Position numbers and translations under genes: made by a program. Of a DNA stretch of 64,000 bases, positions 16,265 through 24,619 are shown piece by piece. The notes beneath the pieces were generated by a model. That model was not told where the DNA came from, did no database searches, and saw only the letters and a list, made by a program, of their open reading frames with translations. Location of the stretch: contig NZ_JARLTC010000033.1 in the NCBI RefSeq assembly GCF_029382225.1, positions 1 to 64,000 of the forward strand, read 5' to 3'. Source of the stretch: Spongiactinospora sp. TRM90649 (GTDB lineage: Bacteria > Actinomycetota > Actinomycetes > Streptosporangiales > Streptosporangiaceae). Within the stretch, counting starts at the first letter, position 1. Every line of letters begins with the position of its first letter.

Positions 16265-16577
16265 TCACGGCCCCCGATGCGCGTCGACGTCGTTCTCGGC
16301 GGTGGCATGCCCGACAGGGGGAACCGTCCGGAGAGTGGCGAGGACCAGGACCGCGATGACGGCCGTCATCGCGCCGGTAAAGCGGCGTCGGGCGAACAGG
16401 CCGAGGTTCAGCAGGGGGTGGGGGAGCCTGAGCTGGCGGCGCACGAACAGGAACCCGGCACCCGCGCCCACCGCGAGCGCGAGCACCGCCGTCACCGCGA
16501 CGCCGTCCCTGGCGATCTCCTTCAGCCCGTGGACGAGCGCGAACACGGCGCCGAGGGACAGGACCACGCTCAACGCT
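16265..16577 (-). pseudogene. C-terminal fragment of a DHA2-type MFS transporter
   Basis: Reads SVVLSLGAVFALVHGLKEIA and the next helices (VAVTAVLALAVGAGAGFLFV, RRFTGAMTAVIAVLVLAT), as in the second half of an EmrB/QacA transporter. The N-terminal half is absent, and the upstream end abuts a TetR fragment on the other strand at about 16580. The last 15 residues are not family-like. It is the remains of an efflux pump divergent from its TetR regulator. Confidence 0.6.
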
Positions 16578-16578
16578 C

Positions 16579-16815
16579 GACCGGGCCTACGGGCGCGGCG
16601 ACATCCGCCCGGACACGGACCGGGGGCTCGTGCTCGACCTGATCGGCTCCCTGGTCCACTACCGCGTGCTGTTCGGCCACGCCCCGGTGGGGGACGGCGA
16701 GCTTGAGCAGGCCGTACAGGCCCTCGTGAACGGAATCGCGGTCGACTACCCGGCCCTGCTCGCGCACAGCCGCCAGGTGAGCGGAAGCGCGGGCCTGCAC
16801 CAGATGCACAGCTGA
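16579..16815 (+). pseudogene. C-terminal domain of a TetR regulator, 5' end lost
   Basis: The reading RGDIRPDTDRGLVLDLIGSL, then VHYRVLFGHAPVGDGELEQA and VQALVNGIAVDYPALLAHS, is the ligand-binding C-terminus of TetR/AcrR proteins. The DNA-binding domain is missing. It lies head to head with the MFS fragment, so one deletion across the shared regulatory region explains both losses. Confidence 0.62.
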
Positions 16816-16835
16816 ACCAGCCGGTCGGCGCTCGG

Positions 16836-16925
16836 TCAGCGGAAGCTCTCGCGGTGGTCGCGTGCCCACTGCTGGAAGCCGCGCGGCGGGTTCCCGGTGA
16901 GATCACCGTTGACCGGATCCTCATC
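16836..16925 (-). pseudogene. C-terminal fragment of an NmrA-type NAD(P)-binding protein
   Basis: The minus strand reads DPVNGDLTGNPPRGFQQWAR followed by DHRESFR and a stop. This matches the usual NmrA/NAD(P)H-binding ending (TGxPPRxFxxWARDH). Only 29 residues survive; upstream lies the UvrA-like gene's 3' end. Confidence 0.5.
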
Positions 16926-16959
16926 GACGGCCACGCCGTCCTCACCGGCACCGGCGGTG

Positions 16960-17991
16960 TCAGTCGTTCAGGGCGGCGGCGGTGGCCGTGCCCGTCAGCC
17001 CGGCGACCGGCCCCTGATAGAGGATCCGGCCGCCGTGCCTGCCGGGGCCGGGGCCGAGGTCGAGGATCCAGTCGGCGTGCCGGATGACGTCGAGGTGGTG
17101 CTCGATGACGACCACCGTGTGGCCCTGGTCGACGAGCTGGTCGAGGAGGCCGAGGAGGACGGCGATGTCGCGCAGGTGCAGTCCCGTGGTGGGCTCGTCG
17201 AGGACGTACAGGGTGGGGGCGGCGGTGTCGCGCAGTTCCTTGGCGATCTTGACGCGCTGGCACTCGCCGCCCGACAGGGTCGTGAGCGGTTGGCCGAGAC
17301 GCAGGTAGCCGAGCCCGACGCGTTCCAGCGAGCGCAGGGCACGGCGGATGTCCTTGTCCGGCAGTCGCCGGGCGGCGTCGGCGACGGTCAGGTCGTCGAG
17401 GTCGGCGATGGACAGGCCGTCGATGCGGTGGCCGAGCACCTCGGCGGTGAAACGCCGCCCCCGGCAGGTCTCGCACACGGACTCCTGCCCGTCCATGAAG
17501 GCCAGGTCGGTGTAGATGACGCCGAGCCCCTCGCATTCGGGGCAGGCGCCCTCGGAGTTGGCGCTGAACATGCTCGCGGGCAGACCGCTGTGCCGGGCGA
17601 AGAGCCTGCGGACGGGCGTGGCGATGCCGGTGTAGGTGATGGGAGTGGAGCGGCGGTTCGTGCTGACCGGCTTCTGGTCGATCACCACTGCGGCGTGCTG
17701 GGCGAGCAGTTCCGCCGCGAGGCTGGACTTGCCCGAACCGGCGACCCCCGACAGGACCGTCAGGACGCCGGCGGGGATGTCGGCGGTGACGTTCTTGAGG
17801 TTGTTGCGGGTGGCGTTCGTCACCGTGACAGTGCCGCGGGCGGTCCGGGGGCGTTTGGCGAGCGGCCCACGGTCGCCGAGGGCCCGCGCGCCGCCGACGA
17901 ACACGATGAGCCGGCCCCGAGGGATGTCCACGTCGAGCCGCTTGAGGTTGTTGGTACGGGCACCGCGAATTCGAATGGTGTGCGCAGGCAT
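16960..17991 (-). pseudogene. UvrA-like ABC protein lacking its first ATPase half
   Basis: From MPAHTIRIRGARTNNLKRLD the first domain proceeds only to RGRLIVFVG, where Walker A should follow. It then jumps to a linker before TRNNLKNVTADIPAG. The second half is intact: Walker A SGVAGSGKSS, zinc-type CPECEG and CETCRG, signature LSGGECQRVKIAKEL, Walker B TLYVLDEPTTGLH and VIEHH. UvrA-like paralogues of about 750 aa (e.g. DrrC-type) bind damaged DNA or protect against intercalating drugs; this copy has 344 aa, so roughly 400 residues are missing. The frame stays open. It is divergent from a WYL regulator. Confidence 0.72.
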
Positions 17992-18053
17992 GAGACCGAA
18001 CCTACGAGCAGATGTGGTCATATTCTGGCCGGGACTCCGGGGAGACTGGTGGC

Positions 18054-19019
18054 ATGCCGGACGTCACCCAGCGCATCCTCGCTCTGCTGGCCACGCTCCA
18101 GACCGGCCGGGCGTTCACCTCCGACGAGCTCGTGGCCCGGCTCGGCGTCAGCGCCAGGACCCTGCGCCGTGACATCGACCGGCTGCGCGGCTACGGCTAT
18201 CCCGTCCACACCCAGCCGGGACCCGGGGGGCACTACCGGCTCACCGCCGGCACGGCGATGCCGCCGCTCGCGCTCGACGACGAGGAGGCGATCGCGACCC
18301 TGCTCGGCCTGGCCACCCTCGCCGCCACCGGCAGCGCCGCCGAAGGAAGCCTGGACGAGGCCGCCACCCGCGCCTACGGCAAGGTCGATCAGTACCTGCC
18401 CAAGCGCCTGCGGCAGCGCGCCGTACAACTCCGCGCCAGCCTGGAGACCGGCGCCACCACCGCCCCGAGCGTCAGCGCCGACCTCCTGGCCACGCTGGCC
18501 GACGCCATTCAGCGCCGTCACCCCGTCACCTTCGACTACGTCAGCAAGGAGGGCGCTGCCACGTCCCGGCGCGTCGAGCCCTACCGCCATGTTCAGGACG
18601 ACCTGCGCTGGTACCTGCTGGCCTGGGACACCACCAAGGACGACTGGCGGGTCTTCCGCCTCGACCGCATCACCGGCCTGCGAGTCTCGACCGGCACGTA
18701 CCCGCAACGCTCACTGCCCGCCGAGACCGCGCTCGACTATCTACGGCAAGGCCTCGGCAAGAACCGCGAACGGGTCGTCCTCACCGTGCGGGCCCCCCTG
18801 CCGGCCGTCGCCGACGCCTTCAAACACCAGAACGCCGAGTTCACGGCAACGAGCCCCGACCAGACCCAAGTGACCCTCTGGCTCGACACCTGGCAGTGGC
18901 TCCTCGTCAACCTGGCCCTCCTCGACACCCCCTTCACCATCCACGAACCGGCCCCCTTCCGCGCCGCCTTGGCATCCTTCGGCACGCGTCTCACCGACGG
19001 CGCCACATCCGGCGAATGA
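18054..19019 (+). CDS. YafY-type HTH/WYL regulator
   Basis: Regulator of 321 aa. An HTH_11 winged helix lies in the first 60 residues (FTSDELVARLGVSARTLRRD). The WYL domain is around residues 150-230 (RVEPYRHVQDDLRWYLLAWD, then RVFRLDRITGL), with a WCX C-terminal extension. WYL domains sense ligands or nucleic acid and couple this to DNA binding. It is divergent from the truncated UvrA-like gene, probably its former target. Two more WYL regulators occur at 27379 and 41184. Confidence 0.92.
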   Translation: MPDVTQRILALLATLQTGRAFTSDELVARLGVSARTLRRDIDRLRGYGYPVHTQPGPGGHYRLTAGTAMPPLALDDEEAIATLLGLATLAATGSAAEGSLDEAATRAYGKVDQYLPKRLRQRAVQLRASLETGATTAPSVSADLLATLADAIQRRHPVTFDYVSKEGAATSRRVEPYRHVQDDLRWYLLAWDTTKDDWRVFRLDRITGLRVSTGTYPQRSLPAETALDYLRQGLGKNRERVVLTVRAPLPAVADAFKHQNAEFTATSPDQTQVTLWLDTWQWLLVNLALLDTPFTIHEPAPFRAALASFGTRLTDGATSGE

Positions 19020-19845
19020 CGCGCGGTCGCCGTCCTACCGGTCCACCGCGGCGACATGGGTCATGGCCGTGCCGATCCGCCGGAGTCCGGCCCGGAGGGA
19101 TGCGAGACCGGGAGAAACCGTGGGAACGATCAGGCCGGGGTGCTTGGTATTCGACTGAGCAGTCCGTCGTAGGCGGCGACTGAAGGCGTTGGGCGGCTGT
19201 CTGGGGGCAGGGCCGCCACGACGGCTTCCAGCTTGGCGCGCGCGGTCTGGTCGTCTGCTGTGCGGTGGCCAGCGCTTGGTAGGCGGTGGATCGGCCGATC
19301 TTGAGGGTGCGGGCGGCTTCGGTGACGGACACGCCGTCGTCGACCAGGCGACGGAGGGTGGCGAGTTCAGCGGGGCCGATAACGCGGGGCCGGCCGGTCT
19401 TCTTCTTTCCGGGGAGCCGGCGGCCTTCGGCTTCGCGGCGTGCAGCGGCGGCGATCCCGTCGCTCTGGCGCTCGGCGCGCAGCTCCAACTCGTACTCGGC
19501 GGCCGCGGCCAGGACCGCGAACATGAACCGGCCCTCCTTGGTATCCAGGTCAAAGTTCTCGGTCAGGGAGACGATCTTGACGCCACGGCCGCGCAGGTCG
19601 TTGACGGTGGTCAGCACGTGCGCGGCGGTGCGCCCCCAGCGATCGGACTTCCAGAACTTCACCGTGTCGCCCTTGCCGGCGATCTCCAGGAGTCGGCGCC
19701 ATTCGGGCCGGTCGACGCCGTGCTTGCCCGACAGCTTCTCGGTGAACATCTGGTCGTAGCCGGAGGCCTCGATCGCGTCGATCTGGAGCTGGGGGTTCTG
19801 GTCGCGGGAAGATACCCGCACGTAGGCGAGGATGCGGCCGGTCAC
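18991..19845 (-). CDS. Serine recombinase (resolvase/invertase), copy 1, frameshifted C-terminus
   Basis: Resolvase-type recombinase from the GTG at 19845 (VTGRILAYVRVSSRDQNPQL), with the catalytic Ser in VRVSS and Arg-rich active-site elements (WKSDRWGR, EYELELRAERQ). A Hin-type C-terminal HTH follows (TEAARTLKIGRSTAYQALAT). After this the plausible frame shifts to ADDQTARAKLEAVVAALPPD and stops at 19130-19132, inside a 35-bp repeat, whereas the frame as written runs to 18991. The GTG overlaps the upstream small ORF's stop (GTGA). It is closely related to copy 2 at 33708. Confidence 0.78.
   Translation of the reverse strand: MTGRILAYVRVSSRDQNPQLQIDAIEASGYDQMFTEKLSGKHGVDRPEWRRLLEIAGKGDTVKFWKSDRWGRTAAHVLTTVNDLRGRGVKIVSLTENFDLDTKEGRFMFAVLAAAAEYELELRAERQSDGIAAAARREAEGRRLPGKKKTGRPRVIGPAELATLRRLVDDGVSVTEAARTLKIGRSTAYQALATAQQTTRPRAPSWKPSWRPCPQTAAQRLQSPPTTDCSVEYQAPRPDRSHGFSRSRIPPGRTPADRHGHDPCRRGGPVGRRPRVIRRMWRRR
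19104..19138 (-). repeat. 35-bp repeat, left copy
   Basis: Identical over 35 bp, in inverted orientation, to 37996-38030. It begins CCGGCCTGATCGTTCCCACG on the minus strand. It lies at the 3' end of recombinase copy 1 and includes that gene's probable original stop. Confidence 0.8.
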
Positions 19846-20066
19846 GGGTGTTCGGACGCGATCTCGATGGTCGGCACGTCTTCGGGTGAGAGCCGGTCGA
19901 TGAGGAGGTTCAGTTCGGACAGCCACCGGGTCAGGCCGCCCTGCCAGGAGGAGAAGTAGAGCACCGCGTCAGGGTCGTCTTGATCGAGTAGCAGGGCATA
20001 CCCCTCCTCGCCGTTGACCTGGGCCCGGAAGATCTTCGGCCGCTGGCCGTCGTAGGTGAACGTCAC
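19842..20066 (-). CDS. Small protein of recombinase module 1
   Basis: Protein of 74 aa from the GTG at 20066 (VTFTYDGQRPKIFRAQVNGE); the frame could extend to 20105 but would run through the 26-bp palindrome. It has a beta-rich first half (GYALLLDQDDPDAVLYFSS) and an amphipathic helix (GLTRWLSELNLLIDRLSPED). It is coupled to the recombinase by GTGA. Function unknown; it may be an accessory or regulatory factor. A diverged start of the same gene (GTGACGTTC) follows the palindrome in module 2. Confidence 0.6.
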   Translation of the reverse strand: MTFTYDGQRPKIFRAQVNGEEGYALLLDQDDPDAVLYFSSWQGGLTRWLSELNLLIDRLSPEDVPTIEIASEHP

Positions 20067-20077
20067 GGGGGCTCTCC

Positions 20078-20103
20078 GTCCAGAAAGGTCTACCTTTCTG
20101 GAC
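20078..20103. repeat. 26-bp Hin/Gin-like crossover palindrome, site 1
   Basis: Two perfect 12-bp half-sites, GTCCAGAAAGGT and its inverse, flank a 2-bp core (CT). This is the same layout as hix/gix sites of serine invertases. It lies just upstream of module 1 genes and 25 bp from an ISL3 end. A second copy is at 35266. Confidence 0.75.
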
Positions 20104-20112
20104 ACCTTAGGG

Positions 20113-20150
20113 GGGTATCACTCTAGGGGCTCTGCCAAGATTCCCGTGGT
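20113..20150. repeat. Left end of ISL3-type IS
   Basis: The inner terminal repeat GGCTCTGCCAAGATTCCCGT plus GGT (20128-20150) matches 21759-21781 inverted over 23 bp. An outer segment GGGTATCACTCTAGGGGCTC (from 20113) is also repeated, inverted, beyond the right end. Confidence 0.75.
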
Positions 20151-21781
20151 GACAGATTGTGCCGTTCCATCAACAATCTGCTGTTCCGGATGAGACCGTG
20201 AACGGTGTGCAACCGTGACATGGTGAACATGCTCTTCCCGCACCTGGCCGCGGTGGAGATCGAGCAGATAGACCGCCAGGACGGCCAGATCCGGGCGGAG
20301 GCCCGCACACGAGGCGACCCGGTGTGCTGCCCCTCATGCGGGACGGCCACGGGTAAGGTGCACGGCTATCACCTGCGGCGCCTGGCCGACCGCCCGGTGA
20401 ACGGGCTGCCCATGGTGATCGAGCTAAAGTTACGACGCTTGGTGTGCATCAACCTGGACTGCGCGCGGCAGACCTTCAACGAGCAGGTGCCGGGCCTGAC
20501 CAGCCGCTACGAGCGTCGCACGCCCGGTGCAACGGCATTGGTGATCGCGTGCGCGCTGGCACTGGCCGGGCGAGCCGGAGCCGCTCTCCTGTCCACGATC
20601 GGGTTCATGCTCAGCCGCACCAGCGTGCTGAGCGCCCTGATGGCGCAGCCGGAGCCGCCGCCGGCCGTCCCGGCGGCGATCGGCGTCGACGACTTCGCGA
20701 TCAAACGAGGCCGGCGCTATGCCACCGTCATCATCGCTGCCATCACGCATCGCCGCGTGGAGGTGCCGCCCGATCGCCTCGGCGCCACTTTCGCCCACTG
20801 GCTGCAACAACATCCTGAAGTCCAGCTCATCTGCCGGGACCGCTCGACCGCATACGCGGCCGGTGCCCGCGACGGCGCGCCGCAGGCGGTGCAGTGCGCC
20901 GACCGCCGGCACCTGCTCAAGAACCTCAGCGAGGCCATCGAGAAACCCGCCCTGGCCCACCGTGGCTGCTTCCGCGACATCGCCACAGGCCAAGGCCGCG
21001 ACGAGGGTCCTACCGTACGGCGCACCCGCAGCCGGTATGCGGCCATCCACGCCCTGCTGGGCCAGGGCCTGGCGAACAACGAGATCGCCCACCGGCTCAA
21101 CCTCGCCTTGAACACCGTCAAGAAGTACGCCCGCGCCCCACGGGGTGAGCAGCTGATCGGCGGCACGAAACGAGGTACCACGCTGGTCGACCCGTTCCGC
21201 GACCACCTGCGCAGCCGCCGGGCCGCCGAACCCGGAGTGACCGTATGGACCCTGCTGCGGGAGATCAAGTCGATGGGATATCGAGGCGGCTCCACCCTGC
21301 TGTACCGCTACCTGGGCCAAGGACGTGCCGAAGATGCCCAGCCGCCGCCCTCACCCCGCCGCATCGCCATCTGGATCATGACCGACCCGGCCCACCTCAA
21401 CCCCGGCCGCGGCACGCCTGCAAGAAGTGCTGAACAACTGCCTGGAGCTGAAGCAGGCCGCCGAGCACGTACGCACCTTCGCCGACCTGCTCACCCAGCG
21501 CCAGGGACACCGGCTGGAGGACTGGATCGCCGAAGTCCGCGCCGGCGATCTCCAACCCCTGCGCTCCTTCGCCGAAGGGCTGCTCATCGACCACGACCAC
21601 GACGCCGTCGCCGCCGGACTCACGCTGCCCTACAGCAACGGCCCCACCGAGGGCGTGATCAACAAGATCAAACTACTGAAACGGCAGATGTACGGGCGAG
21701 CCGGTCTCGCCCTGCTCCGAAAACGGATACTTCTCACCATCGCCAGAAACTGAGCGTTACCACGGGAATCTTGGCAGAGCC
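20128..21781 (+). mobile_element. ISL3 family insertion sequence
   Basis: A 1,654-bp element between perfect 23-bp inverted repeats, with one transposase gene broken by a frameshift. Outer inverted segments extend the symmetry to 20113-21804, but the right end carries 8 extra bases (GCAGAGCC). Clean 8-bp target duplications are not seen. It sits beside recombinase module 1. Confidence 0.82.
20205..21753 (+). pseudogene. ISL3 family transposase, frameshifted
   Basis: The N-terminal zinc-finger region reads CCPSCGTATGKVHGYHLRRL and CINLDCARQTFNEQ. The DDE core begins with IGVDDFAIKRGRRYATVI, then LICRDRSTAYAAGARDGAPQ and VQCADRRHLLKNL. An inserted HTH (GLANNEIAHRLNLALNTVKK) follows. At about 21410 the frame shifts from RGTPARSAEQL to the frame reading LNNCLELKQAAEHVRTFADL. 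The C-terminal Glu region GLTLPYSNGPTEGVINKIKL lies in the second frame. A ribosomal shift is possible, but the family does not normally need one. Confidence 0.8.
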
Positions 21782-21804
21782 GCAGAGCCCCTAGAGTGAT
21801 ACCC
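21759..21804. repeat. Right end of ISL3-type IS with 8-bp insertion
   Basis: The inner inverted repeat 21759-21781 is followed by GCAGAGCC and then by the inverse of the left outer segment (CCCTAGAGTGATACCC). The 8 extra bases repeat part of the end itself. Confidence 0.7.
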
Positions 21805-21864
21805 TCTGCAACTGCGTGTCCTCATACCTGAGCTGCCATTGGAGGGTCTCACCGCGCAATCGGT

Positions 21865-22617
21865 TCAGGTCACGGCCAGGCCTCCGTCGACGACCATGTT
21901 GGTTCCGGTGATGTAGCTGGCTGCTGGGGAGGCGAGGAAGGCGACCAGATGTGCGACCTCGTCATCGGAGCCGAACCGCCCGAGGGGCAGTGTGGCGGCC
22001 AGGGTGTTCTTGAAGGTGCTGAGCGCGTCGGCAGATAGGTCGAGTTTGTTGTGGGCGGGGGTTTCGATCGGGCCTGGGCTTACCGCGTTGACGCGGATCC
22101 CGCGGGGCGCGAGGTCGACGGCGAGCGAACGGACGAGGGACAACTGCGCGCCTTTGGTCGCACTGTAAACCGACAGATTGGGGCTGCCCTTGTCGGCCAT
22201 GACCGAGCTGGTGAAGATCACCGAGCTACTGTTCCGGAGCAATGGCAGGATCTTCTGCAACGTGAAGAGTTGGCCCTTGACGTTGATGTCGAAGTGCTCG
22301 TCGTAGGTTTGCTCATCGAGGGCGTCCAGGGGCGTGAACCGCACGACACCGGCGTTGAGGAAGGCGACGTCGACTTTGCCGAACCGCTGCCGGAGTTCGG
22401 CTGCGACCTGCTCAGCGTCGGCGATCGAGCGTGCATCGGCGCGGAACACAACGATGTCGTCGGGCAGCGTGCGTCGGGCGGCAGCCAGGGTGTCCGGATT
22501 CCGGCCGGTGACGAGTACCGCGAATCCCTGTTCGTGCAGCACGCGGGCCGTGGCAAGGCCGATACCGGTCGTGCCGCCCGTGATGAGCGCGGCACGAGGG
22601 GAGTCGGGCGCGATCAC
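21865..22617 (-). CDS. Short-chain dehydrogenase/reductase (classical SDR)
   Basis: NAD(P)-dependent oxidoreductase of 250 aa. It has the nucleotide-binding TGGTTGIG (TGxxxGIG), a structural NAG in VAFLNAGVV, a catalytic Ser region FTSSVMADKG and YSATK (YxxxK), then PGPIETPAHNK and a C-terminal GTNMVVDGG. An Arg after the glycine loop (VTGRN) suggests NADPH. The start is the GTG at 22617, which overlaps the preceding NmrA-type gene's stop (GTGA). Substrate unknown. It forms an operon with the NmrA-type gene, divergent from an AraC regulator. Confidence 0.92.
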   Translation of the reverse strand: MIAPDSPRAALITGGTTGIGLATARVLHEQGFAVLVTGRNPDTLAAARRTLPDDIVVFRADARSIADAEQVAAELRQRFGKVDVAFLNAGVVRFTPLDALDEQTYDEHFDINVKGQLFTLQKILPLLRNSSSVIFTSSVMADKGSPNLSVYSATKGAQLSLVRSLAVDLAPRGIRVNAVSPGPIETPAHNKLDLSADALSTFKNTLAATLPLGRFGSDDEVAHLVAFLASPAASYITGTNMVVDGGLAVT

Positions 22618-23516
22618 GTCGCGCTCACGTGGTTGGTGGTGGGGCGGCGCCATGCGTCGGCGGCGCCCGCCGCGTACTCGGCGAAGGTGGTCGCGGGTCG
22701 GCCGGTGACGGCGGCTATGTCGTCGGTGACCACGCCGAACGCGCCGGTGGTCATGGCTGCGACAAACAACTGGGTCACGTACTCGGCCTGGTCGGTCGGC
22801 ATACCGGTGGCGAGGAGAGCGTCGCGGATCGTCTGAGGGCCGGACTCCACGTAGCGCACCTGCCGACCGGCAGCGACCGAGATGTGGTGGGCCACCTCCG
22901 CGAGCGTGAGTGCCTCGCGTCCTGTCAGCGAGTACGCCTTGCCGTCGTGGCCGTCCTCGGTCAGCGCCACGGCAGCCACCGCCGCGATGTCGTGGGTCGA
23001 CACGTAGCTCACCAATACATCCCCACCCGGCATGGCGATCTCGTCACGTTCCCGGATGGTCGCGTCGAGGTTGGACCAGTGCTTTTCGGAGAAGTTCTGC
23101 ATGAACGTGCCCGGCCGCAGGATGGTGCTCGGCATCCCGGCCTCCTCGACGACACGCTCGATGCGACGCAAGGGGTCCTCTGCGGGCGCCTGATCCACGC
23201 CGAAGGCTGACAGCAGCACGACTCGCCGTGCTCCGGCCACCGCCGCGGCGTCGAGGAGGGACGCGACCTGCTGGGATTGGTGGGTGGTGATACCGGAGAG
23301 GTTCGCGGCGACGACGTAGACCGCGTCCACCTCCTTCAGCGCGGCTGCATAGGTACTTTCGTCGGACCAGTCGAAGTGCACTGGTTCGACGTGGGCATCC
23401 GCCGGTGCGGGGTTGCGGCTGGCCGTACGCACGGTGACGCCTCGTGCGGCGAGTTGGGGTACGAGGCGGCGGCCGGTCTTGCCGGTGGCGCCGGTGACCA
23501 GGACGGTCGAGTTCAT
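22614..23516 (-). CDS. NmrA-type NAD(P)-binding protein
   Basis: Atypical SDR of 300 aa starting MNSTVLVTGATGKTGRRLVP, with the glycine-rich GATGKTG and ALKEVDAVYVVAANLSG. Further family blocks are RRVVLLSAFGVD, STILRPGTFMQNFSEKHWSN and VSTHDIAAVAAVALTEDGHD. A canonical catalytic Tyr-Lys pair is not obvious, so it may act as a redox sensor or quinone reductase like NmrA/QorB. The ATG follows GGAGG. It is the first gene of an operon with a classical SDR and is divergent from an AraC regulator. Confidence 0.9.
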   Translation of the reverse strand: MNSTVLVTGATGKTGRRLVPQLAARGVTVRTASRNPAPADAHVEPVHFDWSDESTYAAALKEVDAVYVVAANLSGITTHQSQQVASLLDAAAVAGARRVVLLSAFGVDQAPAEDPLRRIERVVEEAGMPSTILRPGTFMQNFSEKHWSNLDATIRERDEIAMPGGDVLVSYVSTHDIAAVAAVALTEDGHDGKAYSLTGREALTLAEVAHHISVAAGRQVRYVESGPQTIRDALLATGMPTDQAEYVTQLFVAAMTTGAFGVVTDDIAAVTGRPATTFAEYAAGAADAWRRPTTNHVSAT

Positions 23517-23635
23517 CCGATCCTCCGGTGAGTGGTGCTGGTGGACGACTCGACCGTATGACCCACTATTGAGCGCATCAATGACAGTTCCGAACGAAAC
23601 CATATCCAGTTAGCTCAACCGCTACGGTGAATGGC

Positions 23636-24619
23636 ATGACCGCACACGCACCTGCCCCGCCACCCGCTCCCGCCTGGCCGGGAGACGTTGTCGCTGACAT
23701 CGTGGCGGACGTCGTGGCCATCACCCGGCGCGGCAGCACCGTCTACGGCCGCAACCGCTTCCACGCTCCGTGGGGTATCGGCTTCCCGGCGGGCGCGATG
23801 GCCAGTGTCCACGTCGTCACCGCTGGAGCGTGCTGGCTGATCCCGGACGGCGGCGAACCCATCCACCTCACCCGCGCCGACGTGGTCCTGGTGCCCTCCG
23901 GGCTGGCGCACGCGCTCGTCGACAGACCCGGCCGGCCGGTACGGCCGGTGGAGGAACTGATCGGAGGCCCACTCGGGCAGGCGACACCGACAGATCTGGT
24001 CATCGACGGGGACGGCCCGCTGACCGGGCTGCTGTGCGGCGCGTTCCTGCTGGACTCCAGCCCCAGACACCCGATCACCGCCGTGCTGCCACCCATCGTC
24101 CACATCGCCGCCGGGCAGGCCCGGGGCACCGGCCTGCCCGCCGCCCTCGACCTGCTCTCGGCCGAAGTGGAGCGTTCCGGCCCCGGCGCCGCGGCGGTCG
24201 TCGCATCCCTGCTTGACTTGCTGTTCGTCTACATCCTGCGCGCCTGGATCGCCGAGCAGCACAAGGAATGCCCAGGCTGGGTCGCAGCGCTCTACGATCC
24301 CGTCGTCGGAGGCGCGCTGGCACTGATCCACCGTGACCCGGCCAATCCCTGGACCGTGCCGTCACTCGCCCGTGCCGTCAGGGTGCCGCGCGCCACATTC
24401 AGCCGTCGCTTCACCACGCTCACCGGCCAGGCACCCATGGCCTACGTCACCTCCTGGCGGATGACAGTCGCATCCCGCCTGCTGCGTGAGGAACAGGCGC
24501 CACTGCGGGAGGTCGCGCGGCGAGTCGGCTACGACTCCGAATTCGCTTTCGCGCGAGCATTCAAGCGGACCGTCGGCCACTCCCCAGGCCAGTACCGGAC
24601 ATCAGCCAAGGCGAACTAG
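23636..24619 (+). CDS. AraC family transcriptional regulator
   Basis: Regulator of 327 aa. An N-terminal cupin-type sensor domain (AraC_binding_2-like) carries SVHVVTAGACWLIPDGGEP and VVLVPSGLAHALVD. Two C-terminal HTH motifs span the last 100 residues (WTVPSLARAVRVPRATFSRR, then LREVARRVGYDSEFAFARAF and GHSPGQYR). A GTG three codons upstream is an alternative start. It is divergent from the NmrA-SDR operon, which it probably activates in response to a small molecule. Confidence 0.92.
   Translation: MTAHAPAPPPAPAWPGDVVADIVADVVAITRRGSTVYGRNRFHAPWGIGFPAGAMASVHVVTAGACWLIPDGGEPIHLTRADVVLVPSGLAHALVDRPGRPVRPVEELIGGPLGQATPTDLVIDGDGPLTGLLCGAFLLDSSPRHPITAVLPPIVHIAAGQARGTGLPAALDLLSAEVERSGPGAAAVVASLLDLLFVYILRAWIAEQHKECPGWVAALYDPVVGGALALIHRDPANPWTVPSLARAVRVPRATFSRRFTTLTGQAPMAYVTSWRMTVASRLLREEQAPLREVARRVGYDSEFAFARAFKRTVGHSPGQYRTSAKAN

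Noticed and set aside
15966..16268. 100-codon minus-strand frame
   Set aside because: Pro/Arg-rich, no RBS, and it is antisense to the better supported micro-ORF at 16158.
20128..20150. ISL3 end as a rho-independent terminator
   Set aside because: The inverse copy is 1.6 kb away at the other side of a transposase, so it is an IS end, not a local hairpin.
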